From Eubacteriales Family XIII. Incertae Sedis bacterium (lineage in GTDB: Bacteria; Bacillota; Clostridia; Peptostreptococcales; Anaerovoracaceae), in contig JAITEX010000001.1 of assembly GCA_031281765.1 (NCBI GenBank), forward strand, positions 1-12,544: a stretch of 12,544 nt of DNA, written 5' to 3'. The notes beneath the pieces were generated by a model. That model was not told the origin of the DNA. It was given only the letters and a program-made list of their open reading frames with translations, and searched no databases. The position numbers were made by a program, and so were the translations under genes. Of this stretch, positions 6,310 through 12,544 are shown piece by piece (position 1 is the stretch's first letter; each line of letters begins with the position of its first letter).

Positions 6310-6891
6310 CTATAATTTCCACGGATTCGGGGATTCACTTCCGAACGATATACCCGTGGTACGCTCCGTGTTCGTCGTAACATCAACATTCTCAGGCAGG
6401 AACACGAAGATATTGTTTGCTATCTTCTGAAGATCCCCTCCCAGCGCGTAGGTCGCGCCGCTGAGGAAATCAAATATCTTGCGGGCCGTCTTTGTCTCAA
6501 TCTTCTCAAGGTTTACGATGACCGGCTTTTTGGATTTGAGGCTGTCCACGAGTTTGGGACACATCTCGAAATCCTTCGGTTCTATGACCATGATATTGAA
6601 CTTCGTCGTCAGCTCCACAAGCCTCTGCTGCCCGTTCTGCGGGATGGGAATGACTTTCTCCGTCCGCTGGCGCATCACCGGCTGCTGCTGCGGAGGCGGC
6701 GTATAGCGTGATTTCGGATGCACGTCCCAAATGGAGTCGCGCGTCAGCGGCTCTTCATCGACATGCTGACTGCCGGCGTATTGATTGTCGTACGCCCTGT
6801 CATAGCCCTCTTGTGAGTAATAATCTTCTTCGTCCTGATATTCCTCTTCTATGCCTACAAGCGTCCTTATCTTTCCGAGCAAGCCTGCCAT
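6310..6891 (-). CDS. sepF: Cell division protein SepF
   Basis: SepF binds FtsZ and the membrane and helps bundle and anchor Z-ring filaments. The 193-residue protein has a short amphipathic membrane-binding start (MAGLLGKIRTLVGI). An acidic, Tyr/Gln/Pro-rich linker follows (about 15-85). The C-terminal SepF domain (about 90-170) contains KFNIMVIEPKDFEMCPKLVDSLKSKKPVIVNLE, then ARKIFDFLSGATYALGGDLQKIANNIFVFLPENV; this is the FtsZ-binding, dimerising core. GGAGG lies six bases upstream of the ATG. It follows yggS by 14 bases, the same yggS(ylmE)-sepF(ylmF) order as in Bacillus. SepF and DivIVA next to each other make this the division block of the operon. Confidence 0.96.
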   Translation of the reverse strand: MAGLLGKIRTLVGIEEEYQDEEDYYSQEGYDRAYDNQYAGSQHVDEEPLTRDSIWDVHPKSRYTPPPQQQPVMRQRTEKVIPIPQNGQQRLVELTTKFNIMVIEPKDFEMCPKLVDSLKSKKPVIVNLEKIETKTARKIFDFLSGATYALGGDLQKIANNIFVFLPENVDVTTNTERTTGISFGSESPNPWKL

Positions 6892-6905
6892 ATCATCCTC
6901 CGTTC

Positions 6906-7619
6906 TTACGCACCCGCGGCGTAATTTCTCTCTCCGAATATTCCGGTTCCGACCCGTACGATATTCGCGCCTTCTTCAATCGCGACTTCGTAATCGTGGG
7001 TCATCCCCATCGATAACCATTTCATATCTATTCTTTCGCCGGACGCGTCCCTTGCTATTTCATCAAACAGCATCTTTACGGAACGGAACACATCCCTGAC
7101 CTCTTCCGGGTCATCCGCTGCCGGTGCGATATTCATCAATCCAGCAATCCTGATATTCCCGCACCGCTGCGACACTTCCCGAACAAGTTCGCGCGTATCC
7201 GCGGACGAAACGCCGAATTTGCTTTCTTCGCTCGCCGCATTGACCTGCACGAGTACATCCATTATAATACCGGCCTCACCGGCCCTGCGATCGATTTCTT
7301 CCGCAAGCCGGAGACTGTCCACCGAGTGTAGTAACCCGACTTTACCTATAAGGTATTTTACCTTATTCCGCTGCAGATGTCCAATAAAATGCCAATTAAC
7401 GCGGGGGTCTTTCACCGCCTCATATTTGCTTTCGAATTCCTGCGCCTTGTTCTCGCCGAAGTCACGCGCCCCCGCCGCTATCGCTTCGGCTATCTCGGCC
7501 GGCGCGCGCGTTTTCGACACCGCGACCAGCACAATGTCCTCCGCCGTCCGGCCGCTCTTTTCCGCCGCCCGCGCGATGCGCTCCCTCACCTGCATAATGT
7601 TCTCCGCTATACTGCCCAT
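6906..7619 (-). CDS. yggS: YggS/PLPBP-family pyridoxal-phosphate homeostasis protein
   Basis: This family (YggS/YlmE/PLPBP) binds pyridoxal 5'-phosphate without a known catalytic reaction and keeps free PLP and amino/keto-acid pools balanced. The 237-residue form shows the PLP-binding Lys36 in VLVAVSKTRAP. It also has the family blocks DFGENKAQEFESKYE, VNWHFIGHLQRNKVKYL, LLHSVDSLRLAEEI, LVQVNAASEESKFG and LSMGMTHDYEVAIEEGANIVRVGTGIFG. It is a single alanine-racemase-like barrel. I chose the ATG at 7619 because AAGGAG lies six bases upstream and homologues start here. A GTG at 7649 would add ten unlikely residues. It lies upstream of sepF, as in most Gram-positive bacteria. Confidence 0.95.
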   Translation of the reverse strand: MGSIAENIMQVRERIARAAEKSGRTAEDIVLVAVSKTRAPAEIAEAIAAGARDFGENKAQEFESKYEAVKDPRVNWHFIGHLQRNKVKYLIGKVGLLHSVDSLRLAEEIDRRAGEAGIIMDVLVQVNAASEESKFGVSSADTRELVREVSQRCGNIRIAGLMNIAPAADDPEEVRDVFRSVKMLFDEIARDASGERIDMKWLSMGMTHDYEVAIEEGANIVRVGTGIFGERNYAAGA

Positions 7620-7645
7620 GCTATCTCCTTGCCTCATAGTATTCG

Positions 7646-8569
7646 TCACTCATAACCCGCCGCTTTCGGGTCTTTCAATACCTCGTCGTAATAATTCACG
7701 GTACGCACCTCATTCCCGTTCTCGTCGGTGTACGTCCCTGCCTTGACAATGTATTTTTCCCCGGTCGAAGCGTTTTCGTCAATCTGTATCGGCGTCCATT
7801 TGAATGACCCGCTCCGCTGTTTCACAAAGACTCCGCGCTGCCCGTCGCGAAGCGCGATACAGTTCGCGTCCACAACGAGCCCCTTGTTTTCGGAGAATAT
7901 GATATTCGCGTCAGCCCGGCGTATGTCCGTCATATTTTTATAATATCTGTCGGAGGTAAGCACGACGCGGAAATCCCCCTCATCGTCCGTAATGGAATCT
8001 ATTTTCGCCGCTACCTCGCCGTCGCCGAAATCAACCTTCACCGTGCCGCCATCATTATAATGCACGCGGCTGCCGGATTCGCCGTCTATCCAGAACACCA
8101 TATACCAAAGCGCGTCGTCTGTCAGCTTGTAAACGGGGTCATCCTTTTGCACCCTGTCCTTTTTCAGAGAAGCGGCTTTTTCGGGAATATCCCCGGTATC
8201 GCCCGCTTTCAAATCCGGTATCAGAGCTGGCGTCAGTTTCTCCTCATACCCGTCGGATGAAAAACTGACCGTGCCCGTCTTTGCCGCTTCAAGAATCTCA
8301 TTGCCGACGCTCATGACCGGGGCGCCTTTTCTGATTTTTGTTCCATCGTCCTGCCCGTAGGACGTTTCCCCGGAATACGGCGAAAGATAGAGGGTTTCGT
8401 CACGGACAATAAGGACGTTCTCCTTATCCGCGATTGGAAGGGTCTCTTTTTCGAGCGCCACCGTTTCGAGGGAGCCTCCCGAAAATTTCGGCGCCACATA
8501 GATGACGACAAACAGGCTGATTGCCGCCGCAAAAAACAGTATGAGGAATATACTTGTCCGTTTTTTCAT
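7646..8569 (-). CDS. HlyD-like single-pass membrane protein of unknown partner
   Basis: The 307-residue protein begins with a short basic segment and one hydrophobic helix (about residues 7-25). The remainder is a hydrophilic domain expected outside the membrane. The extracellular part suggests a HlyD/membrane-fusion-protein-like barrel-sandwich fold: a GTKIRKGAPVMSV segment followed by AAKTGTVSFSSDGYEE resembles a lipoyl-like half-motif. A late beta-rich part (VDANCIALRDGQRGVFV, then ISYIVKAG-like strands) looks like an adaptor-protein C-terminal domain. No long alpha-hairpin is obvious and no transporter gene lies nearby. Its ATG overlaps the trmD stop as ATGA, so it is translationally coupled. 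Similar proteins lie upstream of yggS-sepF in other Clostridia, to my recollection, which hints at a role in the envelope or division. The function is not established, and the HlyD assignment is tentative. Confidence 0.65.
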   Translation of the reverse strand: MKKRTSIFLILFFAAAISLFVVIYVAPKFSGGSLETVALEKETLPIADKENVLIVRDETLYLSPYSGETSYGQDDGTKIRKGAPVMSVGNEILEAAKTGTVSFSSDGYEEKLTPALIPDLKAGDTGDIPEKAASLKKDRVQKDDPVYKLTDDALWYMVFWIDGESGSRVHYNDGGTVKVDFGDGEVAAKIDSITDDEGDFRVVLTSDRYYKNMTDIRRADANIIFSENKGLVVDANCIALRDGQRGVFVKQRSGSFKWTPIQIDENASTGEKYIVKAGTYTDENGNEVRTVNYYDEVLKDPKAAGYE

Positions 8570-9336
8570 ATGCCCCGCAATTCCGCCAATACTTCTTTCA
8601 CTATCTTTTTTTCGTCCTTATCGAGCGTACGCACCCTCTCGGAATTCATATAGGCCGTGAACATATCCGGTCTCCGCTCGGCTGTCAAGTAAAGCGCTTG
8701 ACGAAAATTCCAGAGGCGTATCTCCTTATGGTTCCCCGACAGCAACACATCCGGTACGGGCAACCCGGCTCCGGACGCGTCCGCCCACACAGCGGGACGC
8801 GTATATTGCGGATATTCGAGCAATCCCGAATAGACGGATTCCTCATCGTGCGCGGAATCGTTTCCGAGCGTGCCCGGAAGCATACGCGCCACCGCGTCTA
8901 TGAGGACCATCGCCGGGAGTTCACCCCCCGTCAAAATGTAGTCGCCGATGGAAATTTCCTCAAAGCCGAACCGGTCGATTGCGCGCTCGTCCACTCCCTC
9001 ATAATGGCCGCAAAGCAGCACGAGTTCCGGCGTGCGGCTCAAATCCGTAATGAGTTCCTCATTCAGTATCCGGCCGCGCGGCGACAGATAAATGAGGCGT
9101 TTACCCTCCGTCCCGATATGCGTGAGCGCCGCGGCTATGGGTTGCATGCTCATCACCATGCCTGCGCCGCCTCCGAACGGATAGCCGTCCGTCTTTCGGT
9201 GCTTGTCATCGCTGAACGCCCGGATGTCTGTTACCGCCACATCTATGACGCCCTTATCCCGCGCCCGCGCAAGCATACTCGCGTCAAGCACGCTATCGAA
9301 CATCTCCGGGAAAACGGTAAGGACATCTATCTTCAT
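8566..9336 (-). CDS. trmD: tRNA (guanine-N1)-methyltransferase TrmD
   Basis: TrmD transfers a methyl group from S-adenosylmethionine to N1 of G37 in tRNAs, preventing +1 frameshifts. The 256-residue protein is full length. The SPOUT trefoil-knot region is clear: LIYLSPRGRILNEEL (83-95), LLCGHYEGVDERAID (107-121) and SIGDYILTGGELPAMVLID (129-147). Further conserved blocks are MKIDVLTVFPEMFD at the start, YPFGGGAGMVM (52-62) and GLLEYPQYTRP (171-181), ahead of VPDVLLSGNHKEI. By alignment from memory to E. coli TrmD, Arg154 corresponds to Arg151 and the proton-abstracting Asp169 corresponds to Glu166. Glu at this position seems common in clostridial TrmD. The start has GGAGG seven bases upstream and overlaps the rimM stop as ATGA. 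rplS does not follow. Confidence 0.97.
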   Translation of the reverse strand: MKIDVLTVFPEMFDSVLDASMLARARDKGVIDVAVTDIRAFSDDKHRKTDGYPFGGGAGMVMSMQPIAAALTHIGTEGKRLIYLSPRGRILNEELITDLSRTPELVLLCGHYEGVDERAIDRFGFEEISIGDYILTGGELPAMVLIDAVARMLPGTLGNDSAHDEESVYSGLLEYPQYTRPAVWADASGAGLPVPDVLLSGNHKEIRLWNFRQALYLTAERRPDMFTAYMNSERVRTLDKDEKKIVKEVLAELRGI

Positions 9337-9881
9337 GGCCGCGCCTCCGTAAGCCCGTCGGGAAGCGTGGCCGTAACGCGCGCCGGCCCTCCGTCCGTCC
9401 CGAATTGTATCGAGGTAATAAACACATCCACGAATGGCAGCATGAAATCCCCGGATTCCCGCTCCACAACAAGAATATCATGCGCCGGATTGTCAACTAT
9501 TTCTTTGACCGTTCCGAGCAGCGCATTGTCCGCGCCATAGACCTCCGCCCCGATGAGATCGCGCACATAATAGCTGTCCTCGTCAAGCGGCGCGAGATCC
9601 CTTTGCCGCACAAAGACACGTTTCCCGACAAGCGCTTCCGCCGCGTTCCGGTCCGCTATGCGCGCGGACTTTATTATCGGGGTTTTCCCGTTGCCGACAT
9701 ACCGCACGGAATCCACGGGGTAGGGTTCCGATTCTTCTTCCGATTTAAAAAAAAGCTCCCTTATTCCGGCGAGGCGTTCACGTTCGCCGGAATAATGATA
9801 GAGCTTTATTTCGCCTTTGACGCCCGCGGCGCCCGAGACTTTTCCTATTTCAATAAGTTCATCAATCAAGGATTTCCACAT
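9333..9881 (-). CDS. rimM: 16S rRNA processing/ribosome maturation factor RimM
   Basis: RimM binds S19 and assists maturation of the head of the 30S subunit. The N-terminal RimM barrel begins with IGKVSGAAGVKGEIKLYHYSG (about 12-32). It continues through GNGKTPIIKSARIADRNAAEALVGKRVFVRQRDLAPLDEDSYYVRDLIG. The C-terminal PRC-barrel part contains GTVKEIVDNPAHDILVVERESGDFMLPFVDVFI. The 182-residue length is typical. The ATG at 9881 overlaps khpA by 20 bases and lacks a Shine-Dalgarno. A TTG at 9869 (LIDELIEIGK...) is an alternative, preceded by GGAAA and overlapping the khpA stop. Either is consistent with coupling to khpA. rpsP-khpA-rimM-trmD is the standard bacterial order. Confidence 0.94.
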   Translation of the reverse strand: MWKSLIDELIEIGKVSGAAGVKGEIKLYHYSGERERLAGIRELFFKSEEESEPYPVDSVRYVGNGKTPIIKSARIADRNAAEALVGKRVFVRQRDLAPLDEDSYYVRDLIGAEVYGADNALLGTVKEIVDNPAHDILVVERESGDFMLPFVDVFITSIQFGTDGGPARVTATLPDGLTEARP

Positions 9882-10092
9882 TTACGCGCTTATGTTCACG
9901 TACGGCAACCGCCTTCACAACAGAGCGGATGGCCTTGGCTATACGGCCTTGACGGCCAATCACCTTGCCCATATCCTCTTCGGCAACGCGGAGTTCTATC
10001 ACGTATTCCTTGCCCTTTTCGACAAGTTTCACGTCTACCGCGTCGGGATTGTCAACTAATGATTGCGCTATAGTTCTTACGAGTTCTTCCAT
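9862..10092 (-). CDS. khpA: KH-domain RNA-binding protein KhpA
   Basis: KhpA (YlqC) is a small single KH-domain RNA-binding protein. In several Gram-positive bacteria it pairs with KhpB/Jag and affects cell length and RNA regulation. The 76-residue protein has the KH GXXG loop as GRQG (46-49) in MGKVIGRQGRIAKAIRSVVKAVA, followed by the strand KRVNVEILD. The usual MEELVRTIAQSLVDNPDAV start is present. GGAG lies six bases upstream of the ATG. It lies 10 bases after rpsP and overlaps the start of rimM. No khpB partner is present in the window, which is normal because khpB is usually next to yidC elsewhere. Confidence 0.95.
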   Translation of the reverse strand: MEELVRTIAQSLVDNPDAVDVKLVEKGKEYVIELRVAEEDMGKVIGRQGRIAKAIRSVVKAVAVREHKRVNVEILD

Positions 10093-10102
10093 AGCTGTCT
10101 CC

Positions 10103-10348
10103 TTACTCGATCACGCCACTTTTCTTCAGCAGCGCTTTGACCGTATCTGTCGGCTGGGCGCCGTTTCCAAGCCATTTGTTCACTTTCTCCCCATCCACCT
10201 TGACTTCGGCCGGATTCTTCAGCGGATCAAAGTACCCGAGCTCCTCGATGAACTTACCGTCGCGCGGGCTTCTGCTGTCCGCCACAACGATACGATAGAA
10301 AGGCTTTTTCTTTGCACCCATCCGCTTTAATCTGATTTTTACTGCCAT
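10103..10348 (-). CDS. rpsP: 30S ribosomal protein S16
   Basis: S16 is a primary-to-secondary binding protein of the 30S body, needed for efficient assembly. The 81-residue protein carries the expected MAVKIRLKRMGAKKKPFYRIVVADSRSPRDGKFIEELGYFDP block. Its short C-terminal helix region includes KWLGNGAQPTDTVKALLKKSGV. An upstream in-frame start would add 19 residues unrelated to S16. I chose 10348 because AGGAGG lies six bases upstream and the family begins MAVKIRL. It follows ffh by 53 bases, the widest gap in this part of the operon. That gap shows no convincing promoter or autoregulatory fold. Confidence 0.97.
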   Translation of the reverse strand: MAVKIRLKRMGAKKKPFYRIVVADSRSPRDGKFIEELGYFDPLKNPAEVKVDGEKVNKWLGNGAQPTDTVKALLKKSGVIE

Positions 10349-10401
10349 ATTTCCCTCCTGTATGCTACTTAAAATTTTGATAACTGCTGTCGGTATATCC
10401 G

Positions 10402-11742
10402 TCACATATCCGGTAGATTCGGAAAGCCGCGCATCTTCTTCCCCGGCTTCATAAACCGCTTCATGAGCTTGCGCGTTTCATCATACCGCTTGATAAGGTT
10501 GTTTACCGCGGATACCGGCTGTCCGGAGCCTGCCGCGATGCGCTTTCTCCTGCTTGCGTTCAAAATGGATGGGTCGCGCCGCTCATCCATAGTCATGGAT
10601 TGCATTACTGCTTCCATGCGCACGAAATCTTTTTCGCCTTGTTCAAGGTCCGCGTCCTTCACCTTGCCGGCGCCCATGCCGGGCATCATATCGATAAGGC
10701 GGGCAAGGCCGCCCATCTTCTTGATTTGCCCCATCTGTTCGAGGAAGTCCTCAAGCGTGAATTCATTCTTGCGCATCTTGCGCTCAAGCTCTTCGGCCTT
10801 GGCGTCGTCGTACTCCTCCTGCGCCTTCTCAATCAGCGTCATCACGTCGCCCATACCGAGTATACGCGAGGCCATGCGATCGGGGTGGAACGCTTCAAGC
10901 GCGTCGAGCTTTTCACCGACACCGATGAACTTGATCGGCTTGCCCGTCACGGACTTGGTAGAGAGCGCCGCGCCGCCACGGCTGTCGCCGTCGAGCTTCG
11001 TCATGATAATGCCGTCCACACCGAGGGCGTCGTTGAAGCCGACAGCCGCATTGACGGCATCCTGCCCCGTCATCGCGTCAACGACGAGAAGTATCTCATG
11101 AGGACGAATGCTCTTTTTCAGAACCCTGAGTTCGTCCATCAGCTCCTCGTCTATCTGCAGACGGCCGGCCGTATCGACGATAAGCACATCATTGCCGTTT
11201 TTGTGCGCAAGCTTGGACGCGCTTTCGGCAATCTCCGCTGGATCCTGCGTTCCCCGATCCGCGAATACCGGTATGCTTATCTGCCTACCGACCACCTCAA
11301 GCTGATCGATGGCCGCCGGCCGGTAGACGTCACAGGCGACGAGCATCGGATTCTTGCCGTTCTTCCTGAGATAGACCGCCAGCTTGCCGCAGGTGGTCGT
11401 CTTGCCCGTACCCTGCAGGCCCACGAGCATCAGAACCGTGAAACCGCTCGGCGAGAACGTCAGCTTGCTGTTCGTGCCGCCCATCAATCCCACAAGTTCA
11501 TCCTGAACGATCTTGATGACCTGCTGTCCCGGATTCAGGCTTGCGTGTACCTGCGCGCCGAGGGATTTTTCCTTAACGGTCTTGACAAACTCCTTGACGA
11601 CTTTGAAGTTCACATCGGCTTCGAGCAGGGCAAGCCGGACCTCCCGCATCGCTTCATCGATGTCGGATTCGGTGAGGACCCCTTTGCCCTTCAGCTTCTT
11701 GAATACGTTTTGAAGTTTTTCGGATAAGCCCTCAAAAGCCAT
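10402..11742 (-). CDS. ffh: Signal recognition particle GTPase Ffh (SRP54)
   Basis: Ffh binds SRP RNA and the signal sequences of nascent membrane and secreted proteins, then docks with FtsY to deliver ribosomes to the translocon. The 446-residue protein has the N domain (about 1-85). The G domain follows with P-loop GLQGTGKTTTCGKL (108-121), DTAGRLQIDEEL (190-201), TKLDGDSRGGAALS (248-261) and the closing KFIGVGEKLDALEAFHPDRMASRILGMGD. The M domain (about 300-446) is methionine-rich (MGQIKKMGGLARLIDMMPGMG) and contains SRRKRIAAGSGQPVSAVNNLIKRY, the SRP RNA-binding helix-turn-helix. AAGGAGGG precedes the ATG. It lies 20 bases after ylxM, the usual partner. No SRP RNA gene is visible in the window. 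Confidence 0.98.
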   Translation of the reverse strand: MAFEGLSEKLQNVFKKLKGKGVLTESDIDEAMREVRLALLEADVNFKVVKEFVKTVKEKSLGAQVHASLNPGQQVIKIVQDELVGLMGGTNSKLTFSPSGFTVLMLVGLQGTGKTTTCGKLAVYLRKNGKNPMLVACDVYRPAAIDQLEVVGRQISIPVFADRGTQDPAEIAESASKLAHKNGNDVLIVDTAGRLQIDEELMDELRVLKKSIRPHEILLVVDAMTGQDAVNAAVGFNDALGVDGIIMTKLDGDSRGGAALSTKSVTGKPIKFIGVGEKLDALEAFHPDRMASRILGMGDVMTLIEKAQEEYDDAKAEELERKMRKNEFTLEDFLEQMGQIKKMGGLARLIDMMPGMGAGKVKDADLEQGEKDFVRMEAVMQSMTMDERRDPSILNASRRKRIAAGSGQPVSAVNNLIKRYDETRKLMKRFMKPGKKMRGFPNLPDM

Positions 11743-11762
11743 GCACCCTCCTTACCAGAGCT

Positions 11763-12437
11763 TCATTCGCTTATCGCTTTGACCGACGCGATGATTTTTT
11801 TCAGCTGCCTGCGGATGCGGTCCGCGTCTTTCTTGTCCTTCAACGCAACGATTGCCGGATCCTGAAGCGCCTTTTCCACCGCGTCCTCGACGGATTTCAA
11901 AACCGATAGGTACTCCCGGTTCTTCCGTCCGAGACCGAGCTTGGCCTCGTAGTCGTTCAACGCGGTTTCCGCCGTCTTTAACGCCTCATGTACGCCCTGC
12001 CGCGTCACTTTCAGCGTATCCGCAATCTCCGAGAGGGAGAGATTGTCTTCATAATAGAAACGGTACGCTTCCTGCAATCTCGGGCGCAACAGCTCGCCGT
12101 AATAGTCGAACAAAAGATTCAGCGCGGACACTTCCTCAGCCGTCTTCTTGATCGAGAACGCCGGTATCGCCGCCGGAGCCTTTTTTGCTTCCGCGGGCTT
12201 CTTCGCCGCCGGGGTCTTTGCCGCAGGTTTCTTCACCGCCGGGGCTTTTTTTACTTCCGCGGGCTTCTTCGCTGCCGGGGCTTTTTTCGCTTCCGCAGGC
12301 TTCTTCGCCGCCGGGGCTTTTTTCGCTTCCGCGGGCTTCTTCGCCGCCGGAGCTTTTGTCGCGGGCTTCTTCGCCGCCGTAGGCTCTTTCGCCGCCGGAG
12401 CCTTTGCCGCGGGCTTCTTCGCTTTCGTTGTCGCCAT
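11763..12437 (-). CDS. ylxM: YlxM-family SRP-associated HTH protein with an Ala/Lys/Pro-rich histone H1-like N-terminal extension
   Basis: YlxM proteins (UPF0122) are small helix-turn-helix proteins encoded next to ffh; in streptococci YlxM has been linked to SRP RNA and Ffh. The core lies at about residues 103-170: SALNLLFDYYGELL, then FYYEDNLSLSEIADTLKVTRQGVHEALKTAETALNDYEAKLGL, a clear match. The family is usually about 105-120 residues, whereas this protein has 224. Residues 2-90 contain only Ala, Lys, Pro, Thr, Glu and Val, built on a 12-residue unit like AKKPAEAKKAPA, resembling histone H1 or mycobacterial Hlp tails. Residues 171-224 form an extra charged helical end. AGGAGG lies five bases before the ATG, so the extension is part of the gene. 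It is the first gene of the operon, under a strong promoter. The function of the tail is unknown; nucleic-acid binding is inferred. Confidence 0.88.
   Translation of the reverse strand: MATTKAKKPAAKAPAAKEPTAAKKPATKAPAAKKPAEAKKAPAAKKPAEAKKAPAAKKPAEVKKAPAVKKPAAKTPAAKKPAEAKKAPAAIPAFSIKKTAEEVSALNLLFDYYGELLRPRLQEAYRFYYEDNLSLSEIADTLKVTRQGVHEALKTAETALNDYEAKLGLGRKNREYLSVLKSVEDAVEKALQDPAIVALKDKKDADRIRRQLKKIIASVKAISE
12195..12368 (-). repeat. 36-bp in-frame tandem repeats encoding the AKP-rich tail of YlxM
   Basis: Units starting with (plus strand) GGGCTTCTTCG or a close variant occur at 12195, 12225, 12261, 12297 and 12333. Spacing is 30 bp once and 36 bp three times. Each 36-bp unit encodes 12 residues such as KKPAEAKKAPAA. 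Degenerate copies continue on both sides (about 12159-12430). The copies at 12261, 12297 and 12333 are nearly identical, indicating recent slippage or unequal exchange. Confidence 0.85.
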
Positions 12438-12497
12438 AGCGTCCTCCTTATAACATTATTCCGCAATACTGATCAAACGCGTATCACTACCGCCTTT

Positions 12498-12526
12498 ATC
12501 CTATCACAATGAAATACGTCTGTCAA
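12498..12526 (-). promoter_or_regulatory. Near-consensus promoter of the ylxM-to-rluD operon
   Basis: Reading leftward, a perfect TTGACA -35 (plus-strand 12521-12526) is followed by a 17-bp spacer and TAGGAT as -10 (12498-12503, five of six consensus bases). The predicted start near 12491 gives a leader of about 54 bases, ending in the AGGAGG of ylxM. The gene order and lack of other strong promoters make this the likely main promoter for twelve genes. The -35 lies inside the edge dyad. Confidence 0.72.
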
Positions 12527-12544
12527 CATAAGATGTTGACAGAC
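12518..12544. promoter_or_regulatory. 27-bp perfect dyad with outward-facing -35 boxes (candidate operator at a divergent promoter)
   Basis: The 12-bp arm GTCTGTCAACAT (12518-12529) and its exact reverse complement (12533-12544) flank AAG. The left arm holds the -35 of the ylxM promoter. The right arm holds TTGACA in the opposite direction (12536-12541), which could serve a rightward gene beyond the window. The dyad reaches the last base shown, so it may be longer. A regulator binding here could occlude both promoters, but no binding protein can be named. Confidence 0.55.

Noticed and set aside
8801..8845. Catalytic Asp169 (E. coli numbering) of TrmD replaced by Glu166 and PHYTRP changed to PQYTRP.
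   Set aside because: From memory, EES...GLLEYPQYTRP is common in clostridial TrmD proteins, so this is probably lineage-normal rather than a loss of function.
9163..9180. Glycine-rich GGGAGM stretch in TrmD considered as a nucleotide-binding P-loop.
   Set aside because: It is the conserved YPFGGGAGMVM block of TrmD, part of the SPOUT fold and not an ATP/GTP site.
10349..10401. Gap between ffh and rpsP examined for a ribosomal-protein autoregulatory leader or promoter.
   Set aside because: No convincing stem structure and no -35/-10 pair; simple intergenic spacing is sufficient.
10600..11727. Long plus-strand open frame (375 codons) antisense to ffh.
   Set aside because: It mirrors the high-GC codon structure of ffh. 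Its protein is His/Arg/Leu-rich with no family motifs, while ffh is certain.
12148..12453. Plus-strand frame encoding Phe/Ala/Gly repeats (FFAAGAFFASAG) opposite the YlxM tail, possibly a membrane or silk-like protein.
   Set aside because: It is the antisense reading of the AKP repeats. The minus-strand frame has the ribosome-binding site, promoter and conserved YlxM core.

Overview
The window looks like a chromosomal core-gene region of a low-to-moderate GC Gram-positive bacterium, most likely a member of the Clostridia (Bacillota). The basis is the gene content and order: rqcH next to yicC-gmk-rpoZ, ylxM-ffh-rpsP-khpA-rimM-trmD, and yggS-sepF-divIVA-lspA-rluD are all Firmicutes-type clusters. 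The zinc-ribbon AbrB-type tail, SepF, DivIVA and the omega sequence fit the same group. No species can be named from the sequence alone. There are no tRNA, rRNA, CRISPR, phage or insertion-sequence genes, and no gene-free stretch longer than about 150 bases.

Left part (1-2567). A truncated AbrB/SpoVT-family regulator runs rightward off the left edge and ends at 133. It converges on a stand-alone LytTR DNA-binding gene (218-544, minus). A perfect 17-bp stem hairpin (161-198) lies between them. Then come rpoZ (692-886), gmk (888-1502) and yicC (1577-2488), all on the minus strand. gmk has its own well-formed promoter overlapping the 3' end of yicC. RemA, which often lies between yicC and gmk in Firmicutes, is absent.

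Middle (2489-4240). The ribosome-quality-control factor gene rqcH (2568-4223, plus) diverges from yicC. It has no Shine-Dalgarno sequence. A good -35/-10 pair is placed so that the predicted first transcribed base is the A of its ATG, so it appears to be leaderless. Its 3' end overlaps the 3' end of rluD by 20 bp. Each of the two convergent genes carries its apparent intrinsic terminator inside the other's coding sequence.

Right part (4204-12544). One long, tightly packed leftward operon reads ylxM, ffh, rpsP, khpA, rimM, trmD, a HlyD-like membrane protein, yggS, sepF, divIVA, lspA, rluD. It starts at a near-consensus promoter (12498-12526) whose -35 box lies in a 27-bp perfect dyad at the right edge. 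The other arm of that dyad carries a second, rightward TTGACA. The operon joins co-translational membrane targeting (YlxM/Ffh), ribosome assembly and tRNA modification (S16, KhpA, RimM, TrmD) to a division block (SepF, DivIVA) and envelope functions (LspA, HlyD-like). rplS, the usual neighbour of trmD, is missing.

The most unusual coding feature is YlxM. Its SRP-associated helix-turn-helix core is preceded by about 90 residues built almost only from Ala, Lys and Pro in 12-residue repeats. That composition resembles the tail of histone H1. No wholly new multi-gene system is evident. The points of interest are this fusion, the leaderless rqcH, the interlocked terminators and the edge dyad.
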